A stretch of 57,958 nt of DNA from Solirubrobacteraceae bacterium. GTDB taxonomy: Bacteria > Actinomycetota > Thermoleophilia > Solirubrobacterales > Solirubrobacteraceae. Below are positions 50,504 through 57,958 of the stretch, in pieces (the stretch's first letter is position 1; every line of letters starts with the position of its first letter). Under the pieces are notes generated by a model. That model ran no database searches and was not told the origin of the DNA. It was given only the letters and a program-made list of their open reading frames with translations. The stretch is from contig JANJTP010000061.1 of NCBI GenBank assembly GCA_024711025.1, forward strand, positions 1-57,958. The letters run 5' to 3'. The translations under genes were made by a program, and so were the position numbers.

Positions 50504-51976
50504 TCACTCCACCTCCGAGCCGACCTCCACAGGCGGCGCGCAGCGCATGTAGACGCGCCAGCTCCGGTTGCCGCCGGCCGCCGTGAAGCCCGGCGGCGGC
50601 GGGGGGATCGCGCGGTCGAGGTCGCGGCGGTCGAGCACGTAGTCGCGGGCGACGGCGGGCGTCGCGGGGCGCACGTACTCGCCGAGGCCGATCGTGCGCC
50701 CCTGCAGGCTGACGATCTGCTCGGCCGGCAGGTCGAGCCACAGCGCCAGCAGCGGCACCGGACGATGGTTCGGCACGCCGACCGGCGCGCAGGAGCCCCG
50801 CACCAGCGCCGGGGGGTCGCGCACGAGCGCGCGCAGGTCGTCCTGGATCTGGTCCTGTCGCGCGAGCGCGGCGCGCAGGTCGGAGATGCGCCCCGCCTGG
50901 GCCGGGGCGAAGACGACGAACAGCACGAGCACGAACGCGCCGAACCACGCCCAGAGCCGCCGGCGCGGGTGGCCCGCCGGCAGCAGCCGCCAGCCGAAGA
51001 CGCCGGCCCCGCAGAGGATCGCGCCGAGTGCCGCCGGCAGCAGCAGGTAGCGCCCGAGGATCGGCAGCCCGGCGGCGGCAAGGACGCAGAAGGCCGCTAG
51101 CGCGACGGCGCCGGCCACGACGGCGAGCCGGATCCGCGTACGCAGCCACAGCCAGCCGAGGACCAGGCCCCCCACCGCACCGACGAGCGCCGGCTCGCGC
51201 AGGATCTCGCCGATCCGCCGCGGAGCGGTGGTCGCCGCCGCGCCGAGCCCCGTGATCCGGCCGAGCGTGCGGGCCGACTCGCGAGTCCCGGTGAGGGAGT
51301 GCAGCGGGCTTCCCGCGAGCGCCCAGTCGACGAGCATCCAGGCCGCCGGTCCCGACGCCGCGACGGCGCACAGCAGCGCAAGCCGTCGGGCATCTCGCTC
51401 GCCGCGCCACAGCAGGTAGGCGACGTACGCCGCCGAGAAGAGCCACGCCTCCGGGCGGATCAGCCCGGCGACGGCGAGCAGCGCGAGCACCGGCAGCCCC
51501 GCTCGCGGGCGGCGCGTCTCGACGAGCAGGGCGCCGAGCACGAGCGTCAGGTAGGGAATGTCGATGTAGGCGCGGGCGCCGAAGTCGAGCACCGGGCGGC
51601 TCGTCAGGAGGATCGCCGCCGCGAGCGCGCCCGCCCACGGGTCGAGCCATGCCGAGCCGAGCGCGAAGACGACCCAGCCGAGCGCCGCGAGCGCCAGGAA
51701 CGCGAGCACGAGCGTCGCCGTCTGCGCCGCCTGGCCATGGACCGCCGCCTCGCCGGTCAGGCTCAACGGCGCGGCGAGCACGCCGAGGAGCGTGCCGAGC
51801 GGGTGGGGGGTCGGCGCCAGCGGCACGTCGAAGCCGGGGAGCGCGCCCTGCGCCAGCTCGCGGCCCCAGACCAGCGAGTACAGCGTGTCGTAGTTGACGA
51901 GCCCGCGGCCCGTCAGCAGCCAGAGCAGGGCGGCCAGCGCGCCGACGCCGGCGGCGAGCCGCGCGGACCGCGTCAT
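50504..51976 (-). CDS. Membrane glycosyltransferase-like protein (GT-C/ArnT-like fold)
   Basis: A 490-residue protein with about 11 helices. The N-terminal half resembles GT-C (PMT/ArnT/GT39-83) transferases: a first periplasmic loop with acidic residues (RGLVNYDTLYSLVWGRELAQGALPGFDVPLAPTPHPLG) followed by many helices and DFGARAYIDIPYLTLVLGALL. The C-terminal ~130 residues are soluble and extracytoplasmic. Such enzymes use polyprenyl-phosphate sugars. The stop lies 15 bases from the end of the SRP RNA on the other strand. The start overlaps the M20 peptidase stop as ATGA. Confidence 0.75.
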   Translation of the reverse strand: MTRSARLAAGVGALAALLWLLTGRGLVNYDTLYSLVWGRELAQGALPGFDVPLAPTPHPLGTLLGVLAAPLSLTGEAAVHGQAAQTATLVLAFLALAALGWVVFALGSAWLDPWAGALAAAILLTSRPVLDFGARAYIDIPYLTLVLGALLVETRRPRAGLPVLALLAVAGLIRPEAWLFSAAYVAYLLWRGERDARRLALLCAVAASGPAAWMLVDWALAGSPLHSLTGTRESARTLGRITGLGAAATTAPRRIGEILREPALVGAVGGLVLGWLWLRTRIRLAVVAGAVALAAFCVLAAAGLPILGRYLLLPAALGAILCGAGVFGWRLLPAGHPRRRLWAWFGAFVLVLFVVFAPAQAGRISDLRAALARQDQIQDDLRALVRDPPALVRGSCAPVGVPNHRPVPLLALWLDLPAEQIVSLQGRTIGLGEYVRPATPAVARDYVLDRRDLDRAIPPPPPGFTAAGGNRSWRVYMRCAPPVEVGSEVE

Positions 51977-53298
51977 GCGCCGGCGCGCGGCAGCGCGGCG
52001 AGCGCGCGCAGCAGCTCACGCCCGGCGCGGTCGCCGAGCTCCAGCGACTCCAGCCGGTAGGACTCGTTCGGGGCGTGGATCTCGTCCTCCGCCGTCCCGA
52101 AGCCGCTGACGATCACCGGCATGCCCTTGCGCGCGAGCGCCGCGACGATCGGGATCGAGCCGCCGGTGCGCACGAGCGCACAGCGCATCCCGGTCGCTCG
52201 CTCGATCGCCCTCTGCGCCAGCCGGATCGCCGGCAGGCCGTTGTCGAACAGCGCCGGCTCGGCGGTCACCGACTCGATCTCGAGCTCCGCGCCGGGCGGC
52301 AGCGCCTCGCGCAGCAGCCGCTCGAGCGTCGCGCGCAGGCGCTCGGGCTCCTGGCGCGGCGCGAGTCGCAGCGTGAGGAACGCCCGCGCCTGCGCGGGGA
52401 CGACCGTGCGCTGCGCGCCGGCCTCGATCCAGTTGACGTCGAGCGAGGCGTCGGCGCCGGTCCGCTCGCGCCAGGTGTCGGCGGCACCGGGCGCGACCTC
52501 GCGCGCGGCCACCTCCTCCAGCGCCTCGCGGGCCGGGCGCAGCTCCGTCCAGGAGTCGAGCTCCGCCTGCGACGGCGGCTCGACCCCCTCGCGGAGCTCG
52601 TCGCGCAGCACGCCGCTTGGGCCCGGCAGCACCTCCGCGAGCAGCCGGTGCAGCACGTGGACGGCGTTGAGCGTGACGCCGCCGTAGAGCCCCGAGTGCA
52701 GGTCGCGCGGCTGGGCGCGCACCGTCAGCCACAGCCCGACCATGCCCCGCAGCCCGATCGTGATCGCCGGGGTGTGGACGTCCTCCATCGCCGCGTCGAA
52801 GACGATCGCGCAGTCGGCGCCGCGCGTGTCGCGCTCGAGCCAGCGCTCGACCGCGGCACCGCCGACCTCCTCCTCGCCTTCGACGACCACCCGCACGTGG
52901 ACGGCCAGCTCGCCCGCGGCCGCCAGCGCGCAGGCGGCGTGCAGCAGCGGCAGGAAGTTCCCCTTGTCGTCGGCGGCGCCCCGGGCGTAGATGCGTCCGC
53001 CGCGCAGGTCGGGCTCGAACGGCGGCGTGATCCAGGCGTCCGGGTCGCCGACGCCCTGCACGTCGTAATGGCCGTAGATCAGGACCGTCGGCGCCTTCGG
53101 GTCGGCCGCGCGCAGCTCACCGACCGCGATCGGGCTGCCGCCGAGGTCGTCGACGATGCCCGCGCTGCCGCCGGCGGCGCGCACGCGAGCGCAGACGAGC
53201 TCGGCGGCCCGGTGCATGTCGGCCGGATCGCCGCCGCCGGTCGAGATCGACGGGATCCGCAGCCAGTCCAGCAGGTTGTCGAGCAGCATCTCGTCCAC
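51973..53298 (-). CDS. M20-family metallopeptidase (dipeptidase/ArgE-DapE group)
   Basis: A 441-residue zinc peptidase. Metal ligands are His77 (YGHYDVQ, with catalytic Asp79), the Asp of GAADDKGNFLP, Glu-Glu of VVVEGEEEVGG and the C-terminal His of DEIHAPNESYR. A lid/dimerisation domain inserts around residues 190-310 (DLHSGLYGGVTLNAVHVL). The closest broad type is M20 dipeptidase (PepV/CNDP-like) acting on peptides. The GTG at 53298 follows TAGCCT by 8 bases; an ATG three codons in is possible. Divergent from dnaX. Confidence 0.9.
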   Translation of the reverse strand: MDEMLLDNLLDWLRIPSISTGGGDPADMHRAAELVCARVRAAGGSAGIVDDLGGSPIAVGELRAADPKAPTVLIYGHYDVQGVGDPDAWITPPFEPDLRGGRIYARGAADDKGNFLPLLHAACALAAAGELAVHVRVVVEGEEEVGGAAVERWLERDTRGADCAIVFDAAMEDVHTPAITIGLRGMVGLWLTVRAQPRDLHSGLYGGVTLNAVHVLHRLLAEVLPGPSGVLRDELREGVEPPSQAELDSWTELRPAREALEEVAAREVAPGAADTWRERTGADASLDVNWIEAGAQRTVVPAQARAFLTLRLAPRQEPERLRATLERLLREALPPGAELEIESVTAEPALFDNGLPAIRLAQRAIERATGMRCALVRTGGSIPIVAALARKGMPVIVSGFGTAEDEIHAPNESYRLESLELGDRAGRELLRALAALPRAGA

Positions 53299-53306
53299 GC
53301 CGGCGC

Positions 53307-53351
53307 AGGCTACCCGGGGCGCGCCGCCCGCGCCGGACCGTGGAGTACCCT
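53307..53351. promoter_or_regulatory. Divergent -10 boxes of the M20 peptidase and dnaX
   Basis: Minus-strand TAGCCT (53312-53307) lies 8 bases before the peptidase GTG, and plus-strand TACCCT (53346-53351) lies 8 bases before the dnaX GTG at 53360. Both starts lack a Shine-Dalgarno. Confidence 0.45.
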
Positions 53352-53359
53352 CGGCCTTC

Positions 53360-55234
53360 GTGTCCGCCGGCCCGTCGCTCTACCGTCGCCACCGTCCGCG
53401 CACCTTCGCGGACGTCGTCGGGCAGGAGCACGTCGTTCGCACGCTGCGCAACGCGATCGAGCAGGACAAGGTGCATCACGCGTACCTGTTCGTCGGCTCT
53501 CGCGGCACCGGCAAGACTTCGATGGCGAAGATCCTCGCCGCCTGCCTGAACTGCGAGCACGGGCCCACGAGCGAGCCCTGCGGCAAGTGCGCGTCGTGCC
53601 TGGCGATCCAGAGCGCCGGCTCGCTTGACGTGATCGAGATGGACGCCGCGTCGCACAACTCGGTCGACGACATCCGCGAGCTGCGTGAAAGCGTCGCCTT
53701 CGCGCCGGTCTCCGGTCGGGCGAAGGTCTACATCCTCGACGAGGCGCACATGCTGACGCCCCAGGCGTGGAACGCGTTCCTCAAGACGCTCGAGGAGCCG
53801 CCGCCCAGCACGATCTTCGTCCTGGCGACGACGGAGGCGCAGAAGGTGCTGCCGACGGTCGTCGACCGCTGCCATCGCTTCGACTTCACGAGGCCGACCG
53901 TCGAGCAGCTCGGCGCGGTGCTGCGCCGGGTCGCCGAGCGGGAGGACATCGAGATCGCGCCGGACGCGCTCGCGCTGCTCGCGCGCCACGCCACCGGCTC
54001 GTTCCGCGACGCGCTCGGCACGCTCGAGCAGCTCGTGACGTACACCGGCACGAGCATCGCCGCGCCCGACGTGCTCGCGGTGCTGGGCGCCGTCGACGAC
54101 GACCTGCTGTTCGGCGGGCTCGACGCGATCGCCGCCCACGACGCGGCGGCGGCGCTGCGGGCCGCCGCCGGGCTCGCCGCGACCGGACGCGACCTCGGCG
54201 CCGCGATCCGCGACCTCGAGGCACACGCCCGCGAGCTGCTCGTCGCGCGGACGCTCGGACGGGTCCCCGTCGAGCTGCGCGTCACGCCTGACCGCGATGC
54301 GCGGCTGCTCGAGCAGGCCGAGCGCATGACCCAGCTGGACGCCGTACGGCTGCTCGACCTGCTGGCCGACGCGCTGCGCGCGATCAAGGACGGCGCCGAT
54401 CCGCGCACGCAGCTCGAGCTGGCACTCGTGAAGGCCGCAGCACCGAGGGTGGACCCGTCGACGAAGGCGCTGCTCGCGCGGATCGGGCGGCTCGAGGCGG
54501 CGCTCGCGGGCGAAGGCGTTCCGCCGGCCCAGGCGCCGCCGGAACGGCCGGCGCCCGTCATCGGGCTCGACTCCCCGGCGTCGACGGAGACGGAGACCGC
54601 TGGCGCGGCCGGGCCGCCCGCTGCTCCGACCGATGCTGCTGCGGCGCCGATCTTCGCTCCGCCCCCTGTCGCGCCCGCCTCGGAGGAGACGGACGCGGTG
54701 GCGCCCGCCTCGGAGGAGACGGACGCGGTGGCGCCCACGGCCGCCACCGTCACACCCGTCACCGCGCCACCCCTCACACCCGCGCCACCCCTCACACCCG
54801 CGCCATCCCTCACACCCGCGCCACCGGCCCGCCCGACGGTCGCGCCGAGCCGGCCGGCCCTCACGCTCGTCGAGCTCGAGGAGCTCTGGCCGGTCGCGGT
54901 CGAGACGATCTCCGCCGAGCAGCCGCTGCTCGCCGCGGCGCTCGCCCGGGCGCAGCCGGTCGAGCTCGACGGACGGACGCTGACGATCGCCTTCGATCCC
55001 GGCGACACGTTCAACCGCCGGCTCGCCGCGGAGAACCCCGACCATCGCCAGGCGCTGACGGAGGCGTTGACGCAGCTGACCGGGGTCGAGTTGCGTCTCG
55101 CCTACGAGTTGCGCGAGCTCGGTGCCTCGACGGAGCCCGAGGAGCTCGCCGGTGAGGCGCTCGTCGCGCGCCTCGTGCGAGAGTTCGAGGCCGAGGAGAT
55201 CGTTCCCGAACCCGACGAGGAAGGACCGGCCTGA
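53360..55234 (+). CDS. dnaX: DNA polymerase III subunit gamma/tau
   Basis: The clamp-loader ATPase and organiser of the replicase (624 residues). Walker A is GSRGTGKTS (46-54), the zinc cysteines are 65, 74, 77 and 80, Walker B is VYILDEAHML, and the SRC-like VDRCHRFDF follows. Residues ~390-510 form a Pro/Ala/Thr-rich linker containing two 10-residue repeats (APASEETDAV) and three LTPAPP-type 6-residue repeats. The C-terminal tau domain is ALTLVELEELWPVAVETI onward. No A-rich frameshift site is visible. The GTG at 53360 follows TACCCT. TGATG overlap with ybaB. Confidence 0.96.
   Translation: MSAGPSLYRRHRPRTFADVVGQEHVVRTLRNAIEQDKVHHAYLFVGSRGTGKTSMAKILAACLNCEHGPTSEPCGKCASCLAIQSAGSLDVIEMDAASHNSVDDIRELRESVAFAPVSGRAKVYILDEAHMLTPQAWNAFLKTLEEPPPSTIFVLATTEAQKVLPTVVDRCHRFDFTRPTVEQLGAVLRRVAEREDIEIAPDALALLARHATGSFRDALGTLEQLVTYTGTSIAAPDVLAVLGAVDDDLLFGGLDAIAAHDAAAALRAAAGLAATGRDLGAAIRDLEAHARELLVARTLGRVPVELRVTPDRDARLLEQAERMTQLDAVRLLDLLADALRAIKDGADPRTQLELALVKAAAPRVDPSTKALLARIGRLEAALAGEGVPPAQAPPERPAPVIGLDSPASTETETAGAAGPPAAPTDAAAAPIFAPPPVAPASEETDAVAPASEETDAVAPTAATVTPVTAPPLTPAPPLTPAPSLTPAPPARPTVAPSRPALTLVELEELWPVAVETISAEQPLLAAALARAQPVELDGRTLTIAFDPGDTFNRRLAAENPDHRQALTEALTQLTGVELRLAYELRELGASTEPEELAGEALVARLVREFEAEEIVPEPDEEGPA
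54673..54830. repeat. In-frame tandem repeats in the dnaX linker
   Basis: A 30-bp unit encoding APASEETDAV occurs twice (about 54671-54730), and an 18-bp unit around CCACCCCTCACACCCGCG occurs about three times (about 54769-54825). They lengthen the disordered linker of DnaX. Confidence 0.8.
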
Positions 55235-55575
55235 TGCCCCAGCCGAACATGCAGCAGATGCTCAAGCAGGTCCAGAAGATGCAGCAGGACATGCTCGCGG
55301 CGCAGGAGAAGCTCAAGACCGAGGAGGTCGATGCCTCCGCCGGCGGCGGCATGGTGACGGTCAAGGTCAGCGGCGATCTCGTCGTCAAGGCGGTCACGAT
55401 CGACCCCGAGGCGATCGACCCCGAGGATCCCGAGCTGCTCCAGGACCTGGTCCTCGCGGCGGTCAACGAGGGGATCCGCGCGGCGCAGGGCCTGGCCGAG
55501 AAGCGGCTCGGCGGGATCGCCGGCGGGCTCGGCGGCCCAGGCGGCCTGGGCGGCCTGGGCATCCCCGGGCTGTAG
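55234..55575 (+). CDS. ybaB: YbaB/EbfC nucleoid-associated protein
   Basis: A 113-residue DNA-binding protein. The N-terminal coiled coil is [24 protein letters not shown], then [25 protein letters not shown] and [17 protein letters not shown]. The tail is a Gly/Leu repeat ([17 protein letters not shown]). The dnaX-ybaB-recR order is widely conserved. The ATG overlaps the dnaX stop. Confidence 0.96.
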   Translation: MPQPNMQQMLKQVQKMQQDMLAAQEKLKTEEVDASAGGGMVTVKVSGDLVVKAVTIDPEAIDPEDPELLQDLVLAAVNEGIRAAQGLAEKRLGGIAGGLGGPGGLGGLGIPGL

Positions 55576-55588
55576 GTCGCGCGCCGCG

Positions 55589-56203
55589 GTGCACGCAGCC
55601 CCGGTCCAGCGACTGATCACGGAGCTCGGGAAGCTTCCCGGGATCGGCCCCCGCACCGCGCAGCGCCTCGCGTTCCACATCCTGCGCAGCGAGCCGGCCG
55701 ATGCGGCGGCGCTCGCCGACGCGATCCGCGAGGTCAAGGAGCGGATCGGCTTCTGCGAGGTCTGCTTCAACCTCGCTGAGGGCCCTCGCTGCGAGATCTG
55801 CCTCGACGAGCGCCGCGACACGTCGCTGATCTGCGTCGTCGAGGTGCCCGGCGACGTGATCCCGATCGAGCGCACGCACGAGTTCCGTGGGCGCTACCAC
55901 GTCCTGGGCGGGGCGCTTTCGCCGATCGACGGCGTCGACCCCGACGATCTGCGGATCGCCGAGCTCTACGCGCGCGTCGCCGGCCCGCCGCCGCCCAGCC
56001 CGGCGGTCCGCGAGGTCGTGCTCGCGACGAACCCGACGACGACCGGGGAGGCGACGGCGCTCCACATCGCCCGCGGCCTGCACGAGCGCGCCTCGGAGGT
56101 CGTCGTGACGCGCCTCGCGAGCGGCCTGCCGGTCGGCGCCGACCTCGAGTACGCCGACGAGGTCACGCTCGGCAAGGCGCTGATGGGGAGGCGCGCGCTG
56201 TGA
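55589..56203 (+). CDS. recR: Recombination protein RecR
   Basis: A 204-residue protein acting with RecO/RecF in gap repair. It has the N-terminal helix-hairpin-helix ([17 protein letters not shown]), the zinc finger [16 protein letters not shown] and the Toprim domain ([29 protein letters not shown], then [14 protein letters not shown]). The C-terminus has the Walker-like [19 protein letters not shown]. The start is GTG 55589, 13 bases after ybaB. Confidence 0.97.
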   Translation: MHAAPVQRLITELGKLPGIGPRTAQRLAFHILRSEPADAAALADAIREVKERIGFCEVCFNLAEGPRCEICLDERRDTSLICVVEVPGDVIPIERTHEFRGRYHVLGGALSPIDGVDPDDLRIAELYARVAGPPPPSPAVREVVLATNPTTTGEATALHIARGLHERASEVVVTRLASGLPVGADLEYADEVTLGKALMGRRAL

Positions 56204-56242
56204 GCCCGGTCGGCGTGGCCGGGTGCCGCGCGGCGCCCTTCG

Positions 56243-56248
56243 TATCCT
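56243..56248 (+). promoter_or_regulatory. Putative -10 box of lysC-asd
   Basis: TATCCT ends 10 bases before the ATG at 56259, implying a leaderless or very short leader mRNA for the lysC-asd operon. Confidence 0.45.
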
Positions 56249-56258
56249 TCAACGCGCA

Positions 56259-57530
56259 ATGAGCGGCGGCACCATCGTGATGAAGTTCGGCGGCACCTCG
56301 GTCGCCGACGCGACGCGCCTCAAGGGGGCCGCCAAGCGGATCGTCGAGAAGTTCGAGGCCGGTCACCGGGTGGTCGCAGTGCTCAGCGCGCGAGGCAAGG
56401 AGACCGACCGTCTGATCTCCGACGCCTACGAGATCTCCGACGCGCCCGAGCCGCGCGAGATGGACATGCTGCTGTCGACCGGCGAGCGCGTCTCGTGCGC
56501 GCTGTGCGCGATGGCGATCAGCGACCTCGGGCACGAGGCGATCTCGCTCACGGGCTCGCAGGCCGGCATCGTCACCGACACCTCGCACACCAAGGCCCGC
56601 ATCCTCGACGTGCGCGCCGATCGGATCACGTCGGCGCTCGACGAGGGCAAGATCGTGCTCGTCGCGGGCTTCCAGGGGGTCTCGACGTCGAAGGACGTCA
56701 CGACGCTCGGACGGGGCGGCTCGGACACGACCGCGGTCGCGCTCGCCGCCGCCGTCGGCGCCGAGGAGTGCGAGATCTACACCGACGTGCCCGGCGTCTT
56801 CTCCGCCGATCCGCGGATCGTGCCCGAGGCGCGCAAGCTCGACATCGTCTCGTTCGAGGAGATGCTCGAGATGTCGTCCTCCGGTGCCGGCGTGCTGCAG
56901 CTTCGCAGCGTCGAGTACGCCCGCAACCACGGAGTGCGTATCCACTGCCGGTCGAGCTTCGACCACTCGCCCGGAACCGTCGTCGTCTCGGAGCAGGAGA
57001 CCATGGAGAACCCCCTCGTCACCGCAGTGACCCACTCGACCGGGGAGGCGCGGGTCACGCTGACCGGCGTGCCGGACACGCCGGGAGTCGCCGGGCGCAT
57101 CGCCACCGCGCTCGCGGAAGCCAACGTCAACGTCGACATGATCATCCAGAACGATCCGGTCAGCGCCGACGCGCCGGCCGAGATGTCGTTCACCGTCCCG
57201 CGGGACGACCTGCGGACCGCCAAGGGCGCACTGGCGCCGGTCGTCGCCGAGCTCGGCATCGGGGGCATCGCGACCGACGAGTCGATGGGCAAGGTCTCGA
57301 TCGTCGGGGCGGGGATGAAGTCCCATCCCGGCGTCGCCGCGAAGGTCTTCACGACGCTCGGCGAGCACCAGATCAACATCCAGATGATCTCCACCTCGCC
57401 GATCAAGATCTCCTGCGTGATCGAGAGCGATCGCGTGCCGGACGCCGTACGAGCGCTGCACAGCGCCTTCGAGCTGCAGGGCGAGGGCACGATCCGCCCC
57501 GAGCAGCCGTTCGGGGAGTTCGCGTCATGA
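56259..57530 (+). CDS. lysC: Aspartate kinase
   Basis: The first step of the aspartate family (lysine, methionine, threonine, DAP). It has 423 residues: an N-terminal kinase domain (IVMKFGGTSVADATR, then TLGRGGSDTTAVALAAA and EIYTDVPGVFSADPRIV) and two C-terminal ACT domains (VTLTGVPDTPGVAGRIATAL and VSIVGAGMKSHPGVAAKVFTTL). ACT domains normally give feedback inhibition by lysine and/or threonine. The ATG at 56259 follows TATCCT; a start 12 codons upstream is unlikely. ATGA overlap with asd. Confidence 0.97.
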   Translation: MSGGTIVMKFGGTSVADATRLKGAAKRIVEKFEAGHRVVAVLSARGKETDRLISDAYEISDAPEPREMDMLLSTGERVSCALCAMAISDLGHEAISLTGSQAGIVTDTSHTKARILDVRADRITSALDEGKIVLVAGFQGVSTSKDVTTLGRGGSDTTAVALAAAVGAEECEIYTDVPGVFSADPRIVPEARKLDIVSFEEMLEMSSSGAGVLQLRSVEYARNHGVRIHCRSSFDHSPGTVVVSEQETMENPLVTAVTHSTGEARVTLTGVPDTPGVAGRIATALAEANVNVDMIIQNDPVSADAPAEMSFTVPRDDLRTAKGALAPVVAELGIGGIATDESMGKVSIVGAGMKSHPGVAAKVFTTLGEHQINIQMISTSPIKISCVIESDRVPDAVRALHSAFELQGEGTIRPEQPFGEFAS

Positions 57531-57958
57531 GGGTCGCCGTCGTCGGCGCCACCGGTGCGGTGGGGCAGATCATGCTCGCGACGCTGCGGCGTCGCGGCTT
57601 CGAGGCCGACGCGATCGTGCCGTTCGCCAGCGAGCGCTCGGCGGGCCGCGAGCTGCCCGGCTACGGCACGATCCAGCCGCTTGCCGAGGAGACCGTGCGA
57701 GGCTTCGACCTGGCGCTCTTCTCCGCCGGCGGCTCGACGTCGAGGGCGTGGGCGGAGCGCTTCGTCGCCGGCGGCGCGGTCGTCGTCGACAACTCCTCCG
57801 CCTGGCGGATGGACCCCGACGTCCCGCTCGTCGTCAGCGAGGTCAACCCGGAGGCGATGGACGGGGCGCGCAAGGGGATCGTCGCCAACCCCAACTGCAC
57901 GACGATGGTCGTGATGCTGCCGGCCAAGGCGCTGCACGACGCGTTCGGCATGACGGCG
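57527..57958 (+). CDS. asd: Aspartate-semialdehyde dehydrogenase (3' end cut by the window)
   Basis: Makes aspartate semialdehyde from aspartyl phosphate, following LysC. Only the first 144 residues are present. The NADP-binding motif is VAVVGATGAVGQIM, SAGGSTS follows, and the active-site Cys124 is in NPNCTTM. The ATG overlaps the lysC stop as ATGA, indicating a lysC-asd operon. Confidence 0.96.
   Translation, partial: MRVAVVGATGAVGQIMLATLRRRGFEADAIVPFASERSAGRELPGYGTIQPLAEETVRGFDLALFSAGGSTSRAWAERFVAGGAVVVDNSSAWRMDPDVPLVVSEVNPEAMDGARKGIVANPNCTTMVVMLPAKALHDAFGMTA

Noticed and set aside
52075-53628. Long plus-strand open frame across the M20 peptidase gene
   Set aside because: It is the high-GC antisense shadow of a clear M20 peptidase and has no family features or start signal.
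53360-54500. Programmed frameshift in dnaX producing gamma
   Set aside because: No A-AAA-AAG or similar slippery run is visible; the gene is GC-rich and reads straight through.

Overview
The window is chromosomal DNA from a very GC-rich bacterium. It most resembles a deep-branching actinobacterium of the Thermoleophilia/Solirubrobacterales type. That placement is inference from composition, frequent GTG starts, ATGA/GTGA/TGATG gene overlaps, start codons sitting 6-10 bases after a TANNNT hexamer (leaderless mRNAs), a 14-gene nuo operon and a large SRP RNA. No rRNA or marker tree was available to confirm it. Almost all DNA is coding. I see no prophage, insertion sequence or CRISPR array.

Layout. 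0-3.3 kb: STAS protein, serS (seryl-tRNA synthetase), a lipoprotein cytochrome c, a flavin reductase, a structured repeat and a small membrane protein. 3.3-18.2 kb: complete nuoABCDEFGHIJKLMN (respiratory complex I), nearly every gene overlapping the next, ending in a tandem repeat that copies the nuoN stop codon. 18.3-20.6 kb: a vapBC-type toxin-antitoxin pair divergent from a double-domain ThyX-like protein. 20.8-24.8 kb: a polyamine-type ABC transporter (potC-potD-potA-potB) behind an AT-rich promoter with inverted repeats. 24.9-31.9 kb: acs, two membrane proteins, a CBS protein, a glutamine-synthetase-like gene (possibly polyamine glutamylation), an alpha/beta hydrolase lacking its nucleophile and a small orphan protein. 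32-32.4 kb: a tandem array of ~107-bp structured repeats. 32.4-37.8 kb: two divergent LPG_synthase_TM paralogues, a HAD phosphatase, a Bcp peroxiredoxin, an Fpg/Nei glycosylase and a sigma-70 factor. 38-42.4 kb: an iron-type ABC transporter (fbpA-fbpB-fbpC) with a possible iron-box, and a DUF488 gene. 42.6-43.8 kb: a PAS/chemoreceptor-like fragment, a mazEF-like pair and tRNA-Val(CAC). 43.9-50.2 kb: a surface-glycan cluster with flippase, glycosyltransferase, a three-enzyme UDP-N-acetyl-L-deoxyhexosamine pathway and a methyltransferase. 50.2-50.5 kb: SRP RNA. 50.5-58 kb: a membrane glycosyltransferase and an M20 peptidase, then dnaX-ybaB-recR and lysC-asd (asd cut by the window edge).

Most notable are (1) a repeat family at 2.69-2.85 and 31.98-32.39 kb whose hairpin stems differ in sequence between copies yet stay perfectly paired; (2) a ThyX-like fusion whose two halves carry complementary degenerate signature motifs; (3) consistent TANNNT-N6-10-start geometry at about a dozen genes; (4) short tandem duplications at several gene 3' ends.
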